Shown: positions 1 through 8,651, numbered from the stretch's first letter. The stretch: DNA of 64,000 bases from Alphaproteobacteria bacterium UBA6324 (GCA_002439085.1 DJSW01000029.1:1-64000); one strand, 5' to 3'. The notes: generated by a model not told the origin, from the sequence alone. Numbers and translations: made by a program.

Positions 1-2
1 TT

Positions 3-818
3 TATCCGGTCGTTCCGCTGCGCGCGCTGCCGTTCTATTGGATCGGAAAGCCCCGCTTTTTCCGGCATTACGGCCAGCTTTATTACGCTGATTCAGATTA
101 CGAAGACACGGACTTCGCCGTTTTTGAATTCGACACGGCGGCCGGAATATTCAAGGACGCCTGTCGGTTCACGTCAACCGTCACGGGCTGGGTTCCCGAA
201 AAGGGCAAGGACAATCCCGTGTGTCAGGCCGTCGCCGCCAAAAAACACCAAACGCGCGAAACCGCCCCGATGGCTTCCGTCATCCCCGCGGAAGAATATC
301 AAAAGTTCAAAACGATGACGTGCCAACGCACGAAAGAAGATCCCGAAATCGCGGCATGGCGCAAAGATGCGCTTTCGACGATCGATTGTTCAAACGCGGA
401 TAATCCGGCAAGTTATTTTCTGGCGTCGGAAACGACCGGAACGGGAGTCGGATTGAAAATCGACTACAACAACGACGGAAAGGACGAAATTCTGACGGGT
501 GCTTATTATGCTTCCGGTTCGGGGGCGGGATGCGGCCACACTTTGTTCAGAATTTACGATTCCCCTGACGCGCCGACGCGGCTAATTACGAACGGCAAGC
601 TGGGCGATGTTTATTTTCACGGCGGCAACACCGGCGACGGGTACGAGATTTCCTGCAACGGCGGCAAACAGGAAATCGTGACCGTCGAAGGCAAAAACTA
701 TCTGCTGACTGCGGACAAAACGGGACCGAAGCGGCTGGACGAAATCACGACCCTGCCGGACGGAACGAACAAGATCGAACAACTCTGCTCGTTCATTCCG
801 GAAATGGGATATCAATAA
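3..818 (+). CDS. Hypothetical protein, 5' end missing (C-terminal 271 residues)
   Basis: The reading frame is open from the left edge of the window and stops with TAA at 816-818, so the true start lies outside. I do not recognise the family. The visible part has several Cys residues (for example near DACRF, NPVCQ, MTCQR, IDCSN, AGCGH, EISCN, QLCSF), which suggests disulphides and an exported protein. It also has an Asp-rich loop, DYNNDGKDE, of the kind found in calcium-binding or FG-GAP-like beta-propeller proteins. No membrane segment is visible in this part. The next gene is 140 bp downstream in the same direction but has its own promoter-like region, so co-transcription is not implied. Function is unknown. 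Confidence 0.75.
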   Translation, partial: YPVVPLRALPFYWIGKPRFFRHYGQLYYADSDYEDTDFAVFEFDTAAGIFKDACRFTSTVTGWVPEKGKDNPVCQAVAAKKHQTRETAPMASVIPAEEYQKFKTMTCQRTKEDPEIAAWRKDALSTIDCSNADNPASYFLASETTGTGVGLKIDYNNDGKDEILTGAYYASGSGAGCGHTLFRIYDSPDAPTRLITNGKLGDVYFHGGNTGDGYEISCNGGKQEIVTVEGKNYLLTADKTGPKRLDEITTLPDGTNKIEQLCSFIPEMGYQ

Positions 819-828
819 CCCCGCGGCG

Positions 829-859
829 GGGACGGCCGCCGTTTCCGTGCCGCCGTCCC
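829..859 (+). terminator. GC-rich hairpin after the first gene, possible weak terminator
   Basis: GGGACGGC (829-836) can pair with GCCGTCCC (852-859). The hairpin follows the stop codon at 818 but has a C-run, not a T-run, after it. If it terminates transcription, it is not a classical intrinsic terminator. Confidence 0.3.
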
Positions 860-905
860 TCCCCCCCGAAAAAACGGATAAAAACCGGAAAAACGCTTCT
901 CTTGC

Positions 906-937
906 CATTCTGCTACCATTCTGCTATCATTCTGCTA
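906..937 (+). promoter_or_regulatory. Three direct copies of CATTCTGCTA at 11-bp spacing, upstream of the AlbA-type regulator
   Basis: Identical 10-mers CATTCTGCTA lie at 906-915, 917-926 and 928-937, one helical turn apart. They end ten bases before the ribosome-binding site AGGAG (947-951) of the gene starting at 958. Overlapping the junctions are extended -10-like strings such as TGCTATCAT (922-930). Their position and phasing suggest an operator or promoter array, possibly bound by the winged-helix protein encoded just downstream. That last point is inference. Confidence 0.55.
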
Positions 938-957
938 ATAACAAGTAGGAGAATATA

Positions 958-2253
958 ATGCGCGAAGATGACAGAACCGAATTTAAAAGACAGTTCACGG
1001 ACGAAATAAAAAAGACCGTCGTCGCGTTTGCCAACACAAACGGCGGAACGGTTTATATCGGCATTGACGACGACGGAACGGTTTGCGGCGTTGAAAACGC
1101 GGATGAAACGGCGCGCAAAATCACCAGTACGCTTCACGATGCCATTCGCCCCGATATCACCGCCCTGACACAAATTTCATATGAAAACAGAAACGGAAAA
1201 ACCGTCATCGCCCTAATGGTTCAACGCGGAACGGCGCGCCCCTATTATCTGGCGGGAAAAGGATTGCGCCCCGAAGGCGTGTACGTTCGCCACGGTGCGT
1301 CCAGCATTCCCGCCGCGGAATCCGTTATTCGCGACATGATCAAGGAAAACGCCGTTTCGTTTGAAAGCGAACGCGCTTTGAACCAACAACTGACGTTCAA
1401 TGACGCAACAGCCTATTTTCAAAAAAGAGGCATCGCGTTTGAAACGGCGCAACAGAAAACGTTAAAACTGATCGGCGCGGACGGGACTTACACCGTTCTG
1501 GCATTGCTTTTATCCGATCAATGCCCTTATTCGATCAAAATCGCACATTTTCAGGGAACAGAGAAAAACATTTTCCGCGACCGACGCGAAATCACGGGTT
1601 CCGTTTTGAAACAAATGGAGGAAGCCTTTGATTACATCAATAAGTTCAACAACATACGCGCCGAGTTTTCGGGATTGGAGCGCATTGAATCCTTTGATTA
1701 CCCGTATGAAGCCTTGCGCGAAGCGTTGCTGAACTGCCTTGTCCATCGGGATTACGCGTTCAGCGGCCCCGTTCTGATCAGCGTCTTTGACGACAGGATC
1801 GAATTTGTTTCTTTGGGCGGATTGGTTAAGGGATTGAAAAAAGAGGACATCTTTTTAGGAATTTCCCAACCGCGCAATCCAAATCTGGCCAACGTCTTTT
1901 ACCGTTTGAAATTGATCGAAGCCTACGGAACGGGCATTCCGAAAATAGAGGAAGCTTATAAAAATTCACCTTTTTCCCCTGTTTTTGAGATTTCGGACAA
2001 CGCTTTTAAAACGACTTTGCCGAACATTCATTTCAAAACCGGTCGTCCTAAGCCGCCCGTCCGGCTGAATAAAACGGAAAACGGCATCCTCGGATTATTT
2101 GAAACGGCGACCGCTCTGAGCAGAAAAGATGTTGAACACGCCCTGAACGTATCGCAAGCAACCGCCGGAAACGTGTTGCGGAAATTGGAAAACGCGGGAT
2201 TGATCGAACGGTCGGGAAACGGCAAAAACACGGTTTACCGCAAAAAGCCCTGA
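958..2253 (+). CDS. AlbA_2 / HATPase_c_4 / winged-helix putative transcriptional regulator
   Basis: The 431-residue protein has the usual three-part layout of the family often annotated as 'ATP-binding protein' or 'RecG-like'. Residues about 5-125 form an AlbA_2 (Schlafen-type) domain, with FANTNGGTVYIGIDDDG and the end motif VYVRHGASS. Residues about 250-345 form a divergent HATPase_c_4 domain, with LLNCLVHRDY, DRIEFVSLGG and YGTGIPKI. Residues about 370-431 form a winged helix (RKDVEHALNVSQATAGNVLRKLE). Such proteins are thought to act in DNA-binding regulation. The ATG at 958 is preceded by AGGAG at 947-951. A set of three 11-bp-phased repeats lies directly upstream and could be its own operator. 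It is a single gene with no partner toxin or nuclease beside it. Confidence 0.85.
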   Translation: MREDDRTEFKRQFTDEIKKTVVAFANTNGGTVYIGIDDDGTVCGVENADETARKITSTLHDAIRPDITALTQISYENRNGKTVIALMVQRGTARPYYLAGKGLRPEGVYVRHGASSIPAAESVIRDMIKENAVSFESERALNQQLTFNDATAYFQKRGIAFETAQQKTLKLIGADGTYTVLALLLSDQCPYSIKIAHFQGTEKNIFRDRREITGSVLKQMEEAFDYINKFNNIRAEFSGLERIESFDYPYEALREALLNCLVHRDYAFSGPVLISVFDDRIEFVSLGGLVKGLKKEDIFLGISQPRNPNLANVFYRLKLIEAYGTGIPKIEEAYKNSPFSPVFEISDNAFKTTLPNIHFKTGRPKPPVRLNKTENGILGLFETATALSRKDVEHALNVSQATAGNVLRKLENAGLIERSGNGKNTVYRKKP

Positions 2254-2307
2254 CCCTTTACTTTCCGTTTGATTCGATATAAAAGGGGGATCAATGTTCT
2301 TAACCCT

Positions 2308-3912
2308 ATGGCAGAGTATGAAAAAATGACTGACGAAACAGAAATCGCAATGACCGCCAACGCTTGGCCGTTTGAGGAAGCGCGCGCCCTTTACAATGAA
2401 AAGCTGGGCGGCAAAGTCCCCGAAAAGGGATACGTCCTGTTTGAAACGGGTTACGGCCCGTCGGGGTTGCCGCACATCGGCACGTTCGGCGAAGTCGCCA
2501 GAACGACCATGGTGATGAACGCGTTTAAAACGCTGTATCCCGACATTCCCGTGCGCCTGTTTTGTATGTCCGACGACATGGACGGGCTGCGCAAAGTCCC
2601 CGACAACATCCCGAACAAGGAAATGGTCGGGCAATATCTGGGCAAGCCGTTGACGCAAATTCCCGACCCGTTCGGCTGTCACGACAGTTTCGGGCATCAC
2701 AACAACGAATGCCTGAAGCGTTTTCTGGATTCGTTCGGCTTTACCTATGAATTCAAATCCGCGACCGAAATGTACAAATCCGGCGCGTACGATGCGGCTT
2801 TGCTGAAAGTCCTTGAAAACTATGAAAAAATTCAGGCCGTCATGCTGCCGACGCTGGGCGAGGAACGCCGCGCGACCTATTCGCCGTTCCTGCCGATCAG
2901 CCCGAAAACCGGCAACGTCCTGCAGGTCGCGATGACCAAAATCGACAAGGAAAACGGCACGGTTTCCTTTATCGACGAAGACGGAACGGAAACGACCGTC
3001 CCCGTCACGGGCGGACATTGCAAGCTGCAATGGAAGGCCGACTGGGCGATGCGGTGGTACGCTTTGGGCGTCGATTACGAAATGTCGGGCAAGGATTTGA
3101 TGGAATCGGTCAAGCTGTCGGGCAAAATCTGCCGCATTTTGGGCGGCGTCCCGCCGAAAAACCTGACGTACGAGCTGTTTTTGGACGAGAAAGGCGAAAA
3201 GATTTCCAAATCCAAAGGCAACGGCCTGTCAATGGAGGAATGGCTGAAATACGCGCCCGCCGAATCGCTGTCGCTGTTCATGTTCCAAAAACCGAAAACC
3301 GCGAAACGGCTGTATTTCGATGTGATCCCACGCGCGACGGACGAATATCTGAACTTCATCAACGCCTATGAAAAACAGACGGGCAAAGACCGGTTCAACA
3401 ACCCCGCGTGGCATATCCACAACGGCAATCCGCCGAAACCCGAAACGGGGCTGTCGTTCGGCATTTTGCTGAATCTGGTCAGCGTCTGCCATTCCGACGA
3501 TCCCGCGGTCATCTGGAAATACATCACGGGTTACGCGCCCGAAGCGTCGGCGGAAAAATGCCCGACTCTGGCGCGTCTGGTTCCCTACGCCGTCGCGTAC
3601 TACAACGATTTCGTCAAACCGAACCAGCGTTACCGCGCGCCGCAGGGCAAGGAAATCGACGCCCTGCGCGAATTGAAATCCGTTTTGGAATCTTCGCCGG
3701 CGACCGCGACGGGCGAAGAAATCCAAACCGCCGTTTATGAAATCGGCAAAAAATACTACGCCGACGATTTAAAGGGGTGGTTCAAAGTCATGTACGAAAC
3801 CCTGTTGGGACAGGAAACGGGTCCGCGCATGGGGTCGTTCATCGCCCTTTACGGCGTTCGGGAATCAATCGCGCTGATCGACGACGCGCTGAACGGCAAA
3901 CTGGCGGGCTGA
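2308..3912 (+). CDS. lysS: Lysyl-tRNA synthetase, class I
   Basis: This enzyme charges tRNA-Lys with lysine in the cytoplasm, and here it is the class I (archaeal/alphaproteobacterial) form. The class I signature GPSGLPHIGTFGE lies about 40 residues in, and the KMSKS loop appears as KISKSKG near residue 305. The length of about 534 residues fits the family. The frame stays open upstream to 2269. I start at ATG 2308 (MAEYEKM), but the purine tract AAAGGGGG at 2282-2289 is rather far from it, and ATG 2326 is also possible. No other LysRS gene is seen in the window. A strong terminator follows at once. Confidence 0.93.
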   Translation: MAEYEKMTDETEIAMTANAWPFEEARALYNEKLGGKVPEKGYVLFETGYGPSGLPHIGTFGEVARTTMVMNAFKTLYPDIPVRLFCMSDDMDGLRKVPDNIPNKEMVGQYLGKPLTQIPDPFGCHDSFGHHNNECLKRFLDSFGFTYEFKSATEMYKSGAYDAALLKVLENYEKIQAVMLPTLGEERRATYSPFLPISPKTGNVLQVAMTKIDKENGTVSFIDEDGTETTVPVTGGHCKLQWKADWAMRWYALGVDYEMSGKDLMESVKLSGKICRILGGVPPKNLTYELFLDEKGEKISKSKGNGLSMEEWLKYAPAESLSLFMFQKPKTAKRLYFDVIPRATDEYLNFINAYEKQTGKDRFNNPAWHIHNGNPPKPETGLSFGILLNLVSVCHSDDPAVIWKYITGYAPEASAEKCPTLARLVPYAVAYYNDFVKPNQRYRAPQGKEIDALRELKSVLESSPATATGEEIQTAVYEIGKKYYADDLKGWFKVMYETLLGQETGPRMGSFIALYGVRESIALIDDALNGKLAG

Positions 3913-3935
3913 AAACCCGCGAAAACGGACAAAAT

Positions 3936-3962
3936 AACGGCGGCCTTTCGACCGCCGTTTTT
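3936..3962 (+). terminator. Intrinsic terminator of lysS
   Basis: AACGGCGG (3936-3943) pairs with CCGCCGTT (3952-3959) around a short loop and is followed by T residues. Confidence 0.85.
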
Positions 3963-4091
3963 CGTATGGCGACTGCGGTCGGCGTTTAATAAAACTTTCA
4001 TTTGGACGGATGTTTTTTCGGATACCCAAAATGTTTCATCCGTGCTATTATTAAAATATGTTTAAAGTACGCCATCAGGATGGAGGGTGTC

Positions 4092-5828
4092 ATGATGAAA
4101 AGGTTTTTAACGGCGGCGGCGGTATTCGCCCTGTGTTTCGCGGCTTTGCCGGCCGCGCGGGCGGGCGTTTTTGACGACGCCGGTTCGTTCCAACTGGCCA
4201 AAGCGGTCAAATTGGGGCGCGGCGCGACGGTCACGTCCAATCTGGCCGGACAGATCGGCGGCAAAGCGGAAATGTCCACGGAAAAGGATTGCGATCCGAA
4301 TTGTGCGAACTGCGACAAAAAAACGGGAACGTGCCTGCGGTGCGAGGAAAACTATTACCTGTACGACAACGCGTGCCATGATTGCCCGCAATACGCCAAA
4401 TGCGACGGCACGTCCGATTTCACCTGCCCCGTCCCCGAATATTTCAAAGAAGGGTTCTTGTGCCACAAATGCGCGGAACTGATCCCGCATTGCACCGCCT
4501 GCGTCAATGAAACAAAATGCACAGCGTGCGAAGCGCCCTATGTCCTGTCCGACGACGGCACCGCGTGCGTCGAAGCGCCCACTTGCGCCGGCACGGTTGC
4601 CAAGGACGAATCGGTCGCCATGGCGACGGACGCGGCCACTTTTGCCGAAGCGTTGCAATCGTCCAAAAACGTGATTTTCATCGCCAACGACATTTCCGGC
4701 GCGACGACGGTGAATTTGGGATCGAAAAAACTGGTCGGCCCGAAATATTTTTCCGACATTGCCATGTGCAAAACCGAATCGACCCCGACCCTCGGATTCG
4801 GCGGATCGTCGAATTTGACCATGGCGGGCGGATCAATCGAACAGCTGTCCGTATCGTTTGCCACCCCCGACACCAGTGCGGTTTCCGGTTCGGGAACGAT
4901 CAAAGACGCGACGGTCACATCCGGCAAAACGAAATACGTCATTACCGCGTCCGGAAAAATGACGTTGTCCGGATCGACGAAAATCGTTTCATCGGATGAA
5001 AAAACAACAGCCATTTTAGGCACGACAGCGTCTTCCGATACGTTTGAAATCACAAACGGCACGACTACTGTTGACGGGAAAGCCTCTTATTCGGTTTATA
5101 TTAACGGCGGCACTCTGACCATCGCATCGTCCGGAACATTCAAGGCCGACGACACTTCATATTTTGGTGTAAATATGTACGGCAGCCAACTGGTTGCCAA
5201 CGGCCCCGTCAAAATTTACGGAACGCACGCTTATGCGCTGCAGCAATGGGGTGTTCATTCAAAAACGAAACCGTCCATGACTTTGAATGCGTCGGGCAAC
5301 GTGTTGACCTCTTATTACGACGGCTTTTATGCTACGGATGGAACAATTACGGTCAACGGTTCCACGACAATTAATTTCGTCCCTAATCCGAATTCATCCG
5401 ACGGTAGCGAAAAGACCGGCTTTGATATGCACGAAGTGTACTCCAACAGTGTTATAGCCCTGAACATCAACGCTCCTGTCACGATTACGGGATTGACACG
5501 GCTCAACGATGATAAATACCCGTCCAGCACAGGCGACGAAATTCTGTATATGGTGGGCGGGAGCCTGAAAATCAATGCGGAAATCAACAACAAATCGGGA
5601 ATCGGCAAAGTTTTGATCAACGGTGAAAACCAATCGATGTCCGCCAACGGCGCGATTTTGGGTGCCAGCTATCTGTTCGGTTACGGAAAACAATTCAATG
5701 TTTCCGCCGGCGCGCGGATGAAAATCGGCGGCGTTTGCAAAAAGGCGTCCTCGTCCGGAACGATAAAGGATGTCACCTATGACAAGCCCGCCAAAACGCC
5801 GCCTGCGCCGTTCAACAGCGGTTGCTGA
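4092..5828 (+). CDS. Secreted Cys-rich protein with C-terminal beta-rich (beta-helix-like) region
   Basis: The start is set at ATG 4092 because GGAGGG lies at 4082-4087 and the first residues (MMKRFLTAAAVFALCFAALPAARA) are a clear Sec signal peptide. Residues about 57-160 carry tightly spaced Cys pairs (CDPNCANCD, CLRCEENYY, CHDCPQ, CHKCAE, CTACVN, CTACEAP), a pattern like eukaryotic growth-factor-receptor/furin repeats. The remaining 400 residues are rich in Gly, Ser, Thr, Val and Ile, with recurring short strands of the type seen in parallel beta-helices and adhesins. The last residues are again Cys-containing (GGVCKK, FNSGC). The first module is shared with the protein at 6782-8296. It is probably periplasmic or surface-exposed, and its ligand is unknown. 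No lipobox or outer-membrane anchor was found. Confidence 0.8.
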   Translation: MMKRFLTAAAVFALCFAALPAARAGVFDDAGSFQLAKAVKLGRGATVTSNLAGQIGGKAEMSTEKDCDPNCANCDKKTGTCLRCEENYYLYDNACHDCPQYAKCDGTSDFTCPVPEYFKEGFLCHKCAELIPHCTACVNETKCTACEAPYVLSDDGTACVEAPTCAGTVAKDESVAMATDAATFAEALQSSKNVIFIANDISGATTVNLGSKKLVGPKYFSDIAMCKTESTPTLGFGGSSNLTMAGGSIEQLSVSFATPDTSAVSGSGTIKDATVTSGKTKYVITASGKMTLSGSTKIVSSDEKTTAILGTTASSDTFEITNGTTTVDGKASYSVYINGGTLTIASSGTFKADDTSYFGVNMYGSQLVANGPVKIYGTHAYALQQWGVHSKTKPSMTLNASGNVLTSYYDGFYATDGTITVNGSTTINFVPNPNSSDGSEKTGFDMHEVYSNSVIALNINAPVTITGLTRLNDDKYPSSTGDEILYMVGGSLKINAEINNKSGIGKVLINGENQSMSANGAILGASYLFGYGKQFNVSAGARMKIGGVCKKASSSGTIKDVTYDKPAKTPPAPFNSGC

Positions 5829-5848
5829 CCGGCCGTCATAAATTAACG

Positions 5849-5884
5849 CACCGCGGGAGTGGCTTCTCCCGCGGTGTTTTTTTT
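5849..5884 (+). terminator. Strong intrinsic terminator
   Basis: A perfect 11-bp stem, CACCGCGGGAG (5849-5859) with CTCCCGCGGTG (5866-5876), is followed by eight T (5877-5884). It ends the transcript of the Cys-rich gene. Confidence 0.93.
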
Positions 5885-5953
5885 CACCGAAAGAAATGGA
5901 TTTTCGACAAAAAATTTGCCATAATAATTTTGTTTTAAAACAGGACGCTTTCC

Positions 5954-6688
5954 ATGACGGAAAAACGAAACAACAACCGGTACAGAATCACGCTTTATCT
6001 GGACACGCCGAAAGCGATGCTGAATCCTTTGCGCGACCCGCTGAAACACAGCCAGCTGGCCAGCATATTGAGCGGCAACGGTTTCGATGTCGCCGCCGTG
6101 ACCGGTCACGCGTACATCGGATTGGCCGAAAACCCGATGAACGAGGAACGCTGGGGCTACGGCCCCGAATCCGCCAATCCCGTCAAACTGATCCGCGGCG
6201 TTCCGGGGGCGTTGGTGGAACACGAGGGATGCGATCCCTATAACGAAGCGATCACATGGAACATTTCCAAAAAACAATATCTGGCCGCGAAAAAAGCCGT
6301 CGAGGATTTGCAAAAAAATCCGGGGGAATATAAGCTGTTTGAAAAAAACTGCGCGACGGTCGCCTGTCAGATTTTGCGGGCGGCGAATGTTCCCGACCTG
6401 CCGACGGGGAAAACCGCCCTGACGCCGTTCGGATTGGTGATGAAAAAACGTTTGATGCTGGCCAAACGGCGCATTGAAATGATAAAATTCAAAACGAAAA
6501 ACGTCGTCAACGCCCTGTTCGGCCGCAAAAAAGCACCGTCGGCGAAACTGTTGGAATCGTTCCGTTCCAAACCGATGCCCGTTCCCTTGAACATCGGCAC
6601 GCGCGCTAGCCACATTGATTCCGCCGTCGGCAAAACGCGCCCGCTGGATATCGACCGCGTGCTGCGCAATTTGACACAATCGCGTTAA
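5954..6688 (+). CDS. Hypothetical protein with possible circularly permuted papain-like (LRAT / NlpC-P60) domain
   Basis: The 244-residue protein has no signal peptide or membrane segment. It contains a His motif (GHAYIGL, near residue 53) and, about 80 residues later, a Cys motif (EKNCATVACQIL, near residue 135). The order His first, then Asn-Cys at the start of a helix, is that of the permuted papain-like fold of LRAT, YiiX and related NlpC/P60 enzymes, which cleave or transfer amide, thioester or ester bonds. A conserved-looking WGYGPE lies between them. The C-terminal third is basic (MKKRLMLAKRRIEMIKFKTKN). This is a motif-level guess, and the actual substrate is unknown. The gene sits alone between two terminated or promoter-separated Cys-rich genes. 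The start has only a weak AGGAC (5942-5946). Confidence 0.7.
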   Translation: MTEKRNNNRYRITLYLDTPKAMLNPLRDPLKHSQLASILSGNGFDVAAVTGHAYIGLAENPMNEERWGYGPESANPVKLIRGVPGALVEHEGCDPYNEAITWNISKKQYLAAKKAVEDLQKNPGEYKLFEKNCATVACQILRAANVPDLPTGKTALTPFGLVMKKRLMLAKRRIEMIKFKTKNVVNALFGRKKAPSAKLLESFRSKPMPVPLNIGTRASHIDSAVGKTRPLDIDRVLRNLTQSR

Positions 6689-6781
6689 AACGCCCCGCCC
6701 GTTTGATTGATTTTCTATACACGCTTCACCGCCTTTATGCTATCTTTGAAACCGTTGATTTGGTTTTAAGGAGATATGAGC

Positions 6782-8296
6782 ATGAATCCCCTTTCCTTTA
6801 TGAAACGGGCTTTGTTGCGCGACGGCGTTGTCGCAATGGTCATCCTGACCGTCGGCGCGGGTAAACCGGCCAACGCGCAAGAACAGGCGAAGAGATGCGA
6901 TCCGGACTGTATCGCCTGCGACACGCAAACCGGTTCGTGCAGCCAATGCGCCGCCGGATTTTTTCTGTTGGGAAACCGGTGCTATTCATGTTCCGAATCC
7001 ATCAACAACTGCCAGCTTTGCTATAACGCGACCACCTGCACGAAATGCGAACCGCCCGCGTTGATGACCCCCAACGGTCAATGCAAAATCTGCACCTGCA
7101 CCGACGGGACGCGGTGCAACCCGTACACGGTTCAATGCGACATCTGCTTTTCCGGCGAAAAATGCGGATGCCCCGGCGAAATGGTGTCGGACGGTTCCGG
7201 CGGATGCAAAGAGGGATGCACCCTGACGCCCGTCAGTTGCGTCGGCATCAACGGCGGCCGCGAATCCGACTGGCGCGTTGAAAAAACGGAAAACGGATGC
7301 GAATGCGCGACGGATAACAAATATGTCCTGCTGCTCGACCAACATCCGGACATAAAACACACGCCCGAAAAATATTATCGCGTCAAAGCGGTCAAAGATT
7401 TCGGCGACATCACAGCCGGAACATTGGGCGGATACATCGAAAGCGAAGCCAACCTGTCGCAAACCGGCAACGCTTGGGTCGGGTGCGACGACACGGGCTG
7501 CGCGATCGTCGGCGACGACGCCAAAGTCTATGACAACGCGCTGGTTTCCGGCGGCGGATCGACGGATTTCGGCGGGAAACCGGACGAATTTAGCGGCGCG
7601 ACGCGCGTGATGAACGACGCGCAAGTCTTCGGCAACGCCAAAGTATTGCGCGGATCGTACATCTACGCGGGCAAAGTCTATGGCAACGCCACGTTCCACG
7701 GGACAGAGGTTTATCCGGACACCCCGTGGAAACCCGAAAACACCGGATACGCTGTATCGCGCCTGACAATCGCGGGCGAAGTGTTCGGCGACGCGCACAT
7801 TTACGCGGGCGGATCGGTCGGCGGTTCGGGCGGCGTCAGCTCTGTCAACAACCCCAAGGTTTACGGTAACGCCATCATCGCCGGCGGCGACGGAGACAGG
7901 TTTTGTTTGGCGCGCGTAACACATTTGGGCGAAGTTTACGAAAACGCCAAAATCTTGCGGTGCAGCGAAATCAGCGGCGGCAAAGTTCACGGCAACGCGA
8001 TCATCCGCAACCGTTTGTTCGGCGTCGGCGGCCGCGCGGAAATTTACGGCAACGCGATCGTCGAAGGCAACGCCATTGTCGAAGGCAACGCCAAAATGTA
8101 CGGCAACGCCCTGCTGTCGCCGGCGGAAAGCACCGGCGGCGTCATCCCCTACCTGTGCGGCCGCGCCGTTCTGGCGGGCAACGCTAAAATAACCGCCGCG
8201 ACAGGGGAAAAGAACTCGGTTTGCAAAGGCACCTATAAAAAAGGAACGATCAACTGGCAGGAAAGCTATTGCTCGTCCAAAAACTGCCCGCAATAA
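6782..8296 (+). CDS. Secreted Cys-rich protein with hexapeptide-type (left-handed beta-helix) repeats
   Basis: AAGGAG at 6768-6773 sits 8 bases before ATG 6782, so I prefer that start to the ATG at 6776. A signal peptide ending near ANAQ is followed by a Cys-rich module (CDPDCIACD, CSQCAAGFF, CYSC, CQLC, CTKCEPP, CKICTC, CDICF) related to that of the protein at 4092-5828. From about residue 220 the sequence is built of units such as AKVYDNA, AQVFGNA, GKVYGNA, GEVFGDA, PKVYGNA, GKVHGNA, AEIYGNA and EGNAKMYGNA. This is the hexapeptide periodicity of left-handed parallel beta-helices, comparable to the repeats of E. coli YdcK. The protein is probably an extracytoplasmic structural or binding protein. 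No catalytic residues are evident. Confidence 0.82.
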   Translation: MNPLSFMKRALLRDGVVAMVILTVGAGKPANAQEQAKRCDPDCIACDTQTGSCSQCAAGFFLLGNRCYSCSESINNCQLCYNATTCTKCEPPALMTPNGQCKICTCTDGTRCNPYTVQCDICFSGEKCGCPGEMVSDGSGGCKEGCTLTPVSCVGINGGRESDWRVEKTENGCECATDNKYVLLLDQHPDIKHTPEKYYRVKAVKDFGDITAGTLGGYIESEANLSQTGNAWVGCDDTGCAIVGDDAKVYDNALVSGGGSTDFGGKPDEFSGATRVMNDAQVFGNAKVLRGSYIYAGKVYGNATFHGTEVYPDTPWKPENTGYAVSRLTIAGEVFGDAHIYAGGSVGGSGGVSSVNNPKVYGNAIIAGGDGDRFCLARVTHLGEVYENAKILRCSEISGGKVHGNAIIRNRLFGVGGRAEIYGNAIVEGNAIVEGNAKMYGNALLSPAESTGGVIPYLCGRAVLAGNAKITAATGEKNSVCKGTYKKGTINWQESYCSSKNCPQ

Positions 8297-8339
8297 CCGT
8301 TGTTTCGCACAGAGGAAAACAGGCTTTATTTCACACACG

Positions 8340-8363
8340 GGCGGGAAACTTTCCCGCCTTTTT
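8340..8363 (+). terminator. Intrinsic terminator
   Basis: GGCGGG (8340-8345) pairs with CCCGCC (8353-8358), with AAA/TTT extending the stem. A T-run to 8363 follows. It ends the 6782-8296 transcript. Confidence 0.85.
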
Positions 8364-8439
8364 CACAGGACGAAGCGCGCCGCGGACACCCCGTCCCCGC
8401 GCAACCAAACTTTTCCGCCGCCACCCACTTTGACAACAG

Positions 8440-8465
8440 AAAGTTTGAAAACGTTTTCAAACTTT
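8440..8465. repeat. Perfect 26-bp palindrome, LacI-operator-like core
   Basis: The sequence from 8440 to 8465 reads the same on both strands. Its centre is TGAAAACGTTTTCA (8446-8459), which resembles operators of LacI/CcpA-type repressors. It lies in the 265-bp gene-free space between the end of a forward gene and the tRNA-Ser gene on the other strand, so no gene start in the window is directly next to it. No LacI-family gene is present here. Apart from this palindrome and the two terminators, I see nothing else in 8297-8561. Confidence 0.6.
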
Positions 8466-8533
8466 TTGCATTTTTCAAAAGTTTTTGAATGTGTTTTCTA
8501 AAAAATACGCGCGATGACAATTCCGGATATAAA

Positions 8534-8560
8534 AAAGCCCCGAAATTCGGGGCTTTGTTT
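8534..8560 (-). terminator. Bidirectional terminator, downstream of tRNA-Ser
   Basis: AAAGCCCCG (8534-8542) pairs with CGGGGCTTT (8548-8556). On the minus strand it is followed by a T-run (the A-run from 8531), and on the plus strand by GTTTTT. It lies just beyond the 3' end of the tRNA gene. Confidence 0.85.
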
Positions 8561-8561
8561 T

Positions 8562-8651
8562 TGGCGGAGGATGTGGGAGTCGAACCCACTCACGGGTTTA
8601 ACCCCGTGTACGGATTAGCAATCCGCTGCATTACCGTCCTGCCCATCCTCC
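8562..8651 (-). tRNA. tRNA-Ser (anticodon GCU)
   Basis: On the minus strand a class II cloverleaf can be drawn. The acceptor GGAGGAT (8651-8645) pairs with ATCCTCC, followed by discriminator G and an encoded CCA (8564-8562). The anticodon loop TTGCTAA has GCT at 8619-8617. A long variable arm (ACACGGGGTTAAACCCGTG) and the T-arm GTGGGTTCGACTCCCAC follow. The long variable arm and anticodon identify tRNA-Ser for AGC/AGU codons. Confidence 0.96.
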
